A program made the translations under genes and the position numbers. 7,173 nt of DNA, from contig DGEG01000050.1 of assembly GCA_002385825.1 (NCBI GenBank), forward strand, positions 1 to 7,173, given 5' to 3'. How positions within the stretch are numbered: position 1 is the stretch's first letter; each line of letters starts with the position of its first letter. This DNA is from Firmicutes bacterium UBA3932 (GTDB lineage: Bacteria; Bacillota; Clostridia; Peptostreptococcales; Anaerovoracaceae). A model generated the notes under the pieces. The model made no database searches. It had not been told where the DNA came from and worked only from the letters and a program-made list of their open reading frames with translations. Of the stretch, positions 5,100-7,173 are shown piece after piece.

Positions 5100-6764
5100 T
5101 TAAAAGAGAATACTGCCGCCTATAAACTCGCGAAGGATGGAGTTGTTCGGGATGACGGAATCATCCTCAATCGTACGAAAATATCGTAAGAAGCGCAGCA
5201 GCCTAACAGCCTCACTGTAGGTTTCCTCCTCGGGTCCGATGGCTTCAAGCATAGGTTCCGCATACTTTTTTAATACTCCAAGCTCGTAAATATGAGCTGA
5301 ATTGAAAAGCATGTCGGCTTCTCCGTTGTAGGGGAAAATGTTCTTGTCTTCTCCTGCCCGGACCTTTGGCCATTGTTCAAGGGTCTTGCTCGCATCATAG
5401 CCGCGGAACTGATGGTCGCGAACGATGCGGCGAAGCAGTCTGGCATCCGTAGTGGGAATACGATTGTGGTTGTCAATATTCAGCTGCGTCAGCGGGCTGA
5501 TATATATTTTATACTTGGATTCATCGTCGATTTTCTCTGTAAGCTTTCTGTTCAGTACATGGATGCCTTCGATTATTATAGGCTGATCTTTGCTTATTTT
5601 GGTGATCCTGGTCCCGAATGTCTTTCGACCCGTATAGAAATCGAAAACCGGAAGATCCACTTCTTTACCTGCCAGCAGGTCATTCATGTTCCGGTTGAAC
5701 AGTTCCAGGTCCAGGGCTTCAATATCTTCAAAATTGGGCGTACCGTCAGGCAGCAGCGGTGTCTCGTGCCTTTCGACAAAATAATCGTCGGTGCCGATGT
5801 AAAGAGGTCTTTCTCCGTGGACTCTCAGCTGTATGATGAGTCGCTTTGCAAAAGAGGTCTTTCCGGAAGAAGAGGGCCCGCAAATGAGTATGATCCTTTT
5901 CCTCTTCCGCACAATATCATCTGCTATATAGGCGATCTTCTTCTCATGAAGGGCTTCGGATATCTGAATGATCTCTTTATACTCGCCTGTTCCGATGGCT
6001 TTATTGAGATCCTCAACATAGGAAATCCCCATGAGATTTCCCCATCTCTTTGCCTCTCCGAAAGCCCGGTACAACTTTGATTCATTCCTGAATTCGGGAA
6101 TCTTATCGGGCGCCGCCGGTTCAGGAAAGCGAACAATTACGCCATTTCTATACTTCCTCAGTTCGAAATATTCAACATAACCCGTTGATGGCACCATCTG
6201 CCCGTAAAAGAAATTCAGAAAACCGTCGCAGGAATAGACAGGTACTTTTTCCACATGAGGCATGCTTTTTAAGATCCTTCGCTTCTCCTCATGATTATGA
6301 TCGGAAAAAAGTCTGAAAGCCTCTTCTCTGGTCAGTATTTTGCGTTCAAAGGGAATGTCGGCCTTGACCAGCTCTCTCATTTTCTCCTCGATCTTCGCAA
6401 CATCATCCGGCGTCAGAGGCCTCCGAGTTTTGATTTCGGTGTAAATTCCCTTGTTTAGCGAATTTTGAATTTCCACCCTCACATTCCCTAGCACCTCATT
6501 TATAGCCTTTAAATATACAAAGGACACGCTGTTCTGGTATATCCTCGAAGCAGTGGCATTTCGCATATCCAGAAATGTAATGGTGCAGGGTTCCGTTATT
6601 TCCCGTGTAAGCTCGCGAACGCGATGGTTCACTTTAGCTGCCAACACCCTGTAAGGCAGTTTGCCCTGGTATTGTTTAACGATTTCTTCTATTGTGGTGC
6701 ATTCTTCCACTTCAATATCTATAGGATTTTTTCCCGGTTGTGTTATCAGTTTTATAGGTATCAT
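5100..6764 (-). CDS. TGS-domain nucleoside kinase (uridine kinase/phosphoribulokinase type)
   Basis: This is a 554-residue fusion. An N-terminal TGS domain (about residues 1-66, starting MIPIKLITQPG) and a region resembling the editing part of threonyl-tRNA synthetase (to about 220) precede a P-loop kinase of the uridine kinase/phosphoribulokinase family. The Walker A GPSSSGKT is at about 296-303, GTDDYF at about 324-329 and IIEGIHVLN at about 397-405. It probably transfers ATP phosphate to a nucleoside such as uridine; the substrate is not certain. The start at 6764 is chosen because AAGGAG (6771-6776) is 6 nt upstream and the TGS domain begins there. Starts at 6794 and 6836 are possible in frame, but the latter lies inside the promoter. 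Its position before psuK-psuG points to pyrimidine nucleoside salvage. Confidence 0.88.
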   Translation of the reverse strand: MIPIKLITQPGKNPIDIEVEECTTIEEIVKQYQGKLPYRVLAAKVNHRVRELTREITEPCTITFLDMRNATASRIYQNSVSFVYLKAINEVLGNVRVEIQNSLNKGIYTEIKTRRPLTPDDVAKIEEKMRELVKADIPFERKILTREEAFRLFSDHNHEEKRRILKSMPHVEKVPVYSCDGFLNFFYGQMVPSTGYVEYFELRKYRNGVIVRFPEPAAPDKIPEFRNESKLYRAFGEAKRWGNLMGISYVEDLNKAIGTGEYKEIIQISEALHEKKIAYIADDIVRKRKRIILICGPSSSGKTSFAKRLIIQLRVHGERPLYIGTDDYFVERHETPLLPDGTPNFEDIEALDLELFNRNMNDLLAGKEVDLPVFDFYTGRKTFGTRITKISKDQPIIIEGIHVLNRKLTEKIDDESKYKIYISPLTQLNIDNHNRIPTTDARLLRRIVRDHQFRGYDASKTLEQWPKVRAGEDKNIFPYNGEADMLFNSAHIYELGVLKKYAEPMLEAIGPEEETYSEAVRLLRFLRYFRTIEDDSVIPNNSILREFIGGSILF

Positions 6765-6824
6765 CTGGCTCTCCTTTGCTATTTCTCTATTCATCCGATG
6801 GACACCTTTTCTATTTTGGCTTTT

Positions 6825-6853
6825 ATTGTACCACATGTTGTATTTAGTGTCAT
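6825..6853 (-). promoter_or_regulatory. Promoter of the nucleoside kinase gene
   Basis: On the - strand, ATGACA (6848-6853) and TACAAT (6825-6830) are 17 bp apart, each one base from the sigma-A consensus. Transcription would start near 6818, giving a ~54-nt leader to the ATG at 6764. A TTGACA (6863-6868) lies further upstream without a well-spaced -10. The promoter probably also feeds psuK-psuG. Confidence 0.65.
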
Positions 6854-6955
6854 TGTATTTGATGTCAAGTAATAGGGTTCACCATGTATTATGGGATGCC
6901 GTTTATTAAGGTCACATTATAATTTAACACGAGACACTTACCGTCAATTCGAATG

Positions 6956-7152
6956 TATACAATAATCAAAATCAGAAATCGAATACTGGCTATTTTCAAC
7001 TTCTAAGTAGACAAGTATTAAAGTTGCAGAGATTTTATTGTCTATTTTTGATCTTTAAAGTAGACAAAAATTAGATTAAATACAAATTACTGTCTATCTA
7101 CTTTTTGTTTCGGAGTAGACAAAAATAAAAACTGGAAAATGAATGATGTCTA
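6956..7152. repeat. Right array of TAGACAA-N-TTGTCTA inverted-repeat units
   Basis: Four units of the left-end family lie here: 6956-6992 (degenerate, TATACAA...CTGGCTA), 7008-7044, 7061-7096 and 7116-7152. Unit length is 36-37 bp and starts are 52, 53 and 55 bp apart. Interiors are more AT-rich than on the left but related to them: AACTGG occurs in the interior of the last unit and of unit 256-292. The 16-bp linker 7045-7060 has the same length as those on the left. The array may continue past the window edge. Confidence 0.82.
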
Positions 7153-7173
7153 TTTCTAAACTTGATATTTTTG

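Noticed and set aside
5373..6080. 235-codon + strand frame over the kinase gene
   Set aside because: It lies antisense to the kinase with its intact Walker A motif; the composition looks like a shadow frame.
6765..6836. N-terminal extension of the kinase to the ATG at 6836
   Set aside because: That ATG lies between the -35 and -10 of the predicted promoter. The AAGGAG before 6764 and the TGS domain boundary support the shorter start.
6915..6947. Second promoter for the kinase gene (TTGACG...TATAAT on the - strand)
   Set aside because: The spacing is 20 bp, longer than usual, and a better 17-bp-spaced promoter lies closer to the gene.
99..7152. The two arrays as terminal inverted repeats of a composite transposon
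   Set aside because: Each unit is itself palindromic, so array orientation is ambiguous. No transposase or integrase is present, and the enclosed genes are mostly housekeeping.

Overview
The window looks like chromosomal DNA of an anaerobic, probably clostridial Firmicute. The evidence is strong AGGAGG-type ribosome binding sites, sigma-A-like promoters, a rubrerythrin, a TGS-domain nucleoside kinase of the type common in clostridia, and a psuK-psuG pair. A more precise assignment is not possible from sequence reading alone.

Left part (1-2336, + strand) is accessory DNA. It opens with an array of at least six ~37-bp inverted-repeat units (TAGACAA-N23-TTGTCTA) at a very regular 51-53 bp period (99-397). 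An exact 27-bp direct repeat (446-472 and 511-537) and a good promoter (618-645) follow. The promoter drives a gene for a two-domain protein: an N-terminal helical domain plus a PD-(D/E)XK-like nuclease domain. One in-frame TAA at 1030-1032 cuts this gene in two, and the reading frame is otherwise open from 673 to 1527. About 290 bp of degenerate ~22-bp repeats follow (1512-1802), then a second gene (1848-2336) that carries the same N-terminal domain but no nuclease. A strong, probably bidirectional terminator (2357-2394) and an 11-bp tandem repeat separate this part from the next.

Middle and right part (2471-6853, - strand) is housekeeping and accessory metabolism. It contains rubrerythrin (peroxide defence), psuG and psuK (pseudouridine salvage, ATGA overlap), and a 554-residue TGS/uridine-kinase-type nucleoside kinase with its own promoter. 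The last three form a nucleoside-salvage cluster. PsuK makes pseudouridine 5'-phosphate, PsuG splits it to uracil and ribose 5-phosphate, and the upstream kinase probably phosphorylates a nucleoside.

Right end (6956-7152): four more units of the same TAGACAA/TTGTCTA array, with the same 36-37 bp unit and 52-55 bp period. The array therefore occurs on both sides of the ~6.5-kb gene segment. The interiors of its units resemble the ~22-bp repeats beside the nuclease gene. This repeat family, and its possible link to the nuclease family, is the least explained and most interesting part of the window.
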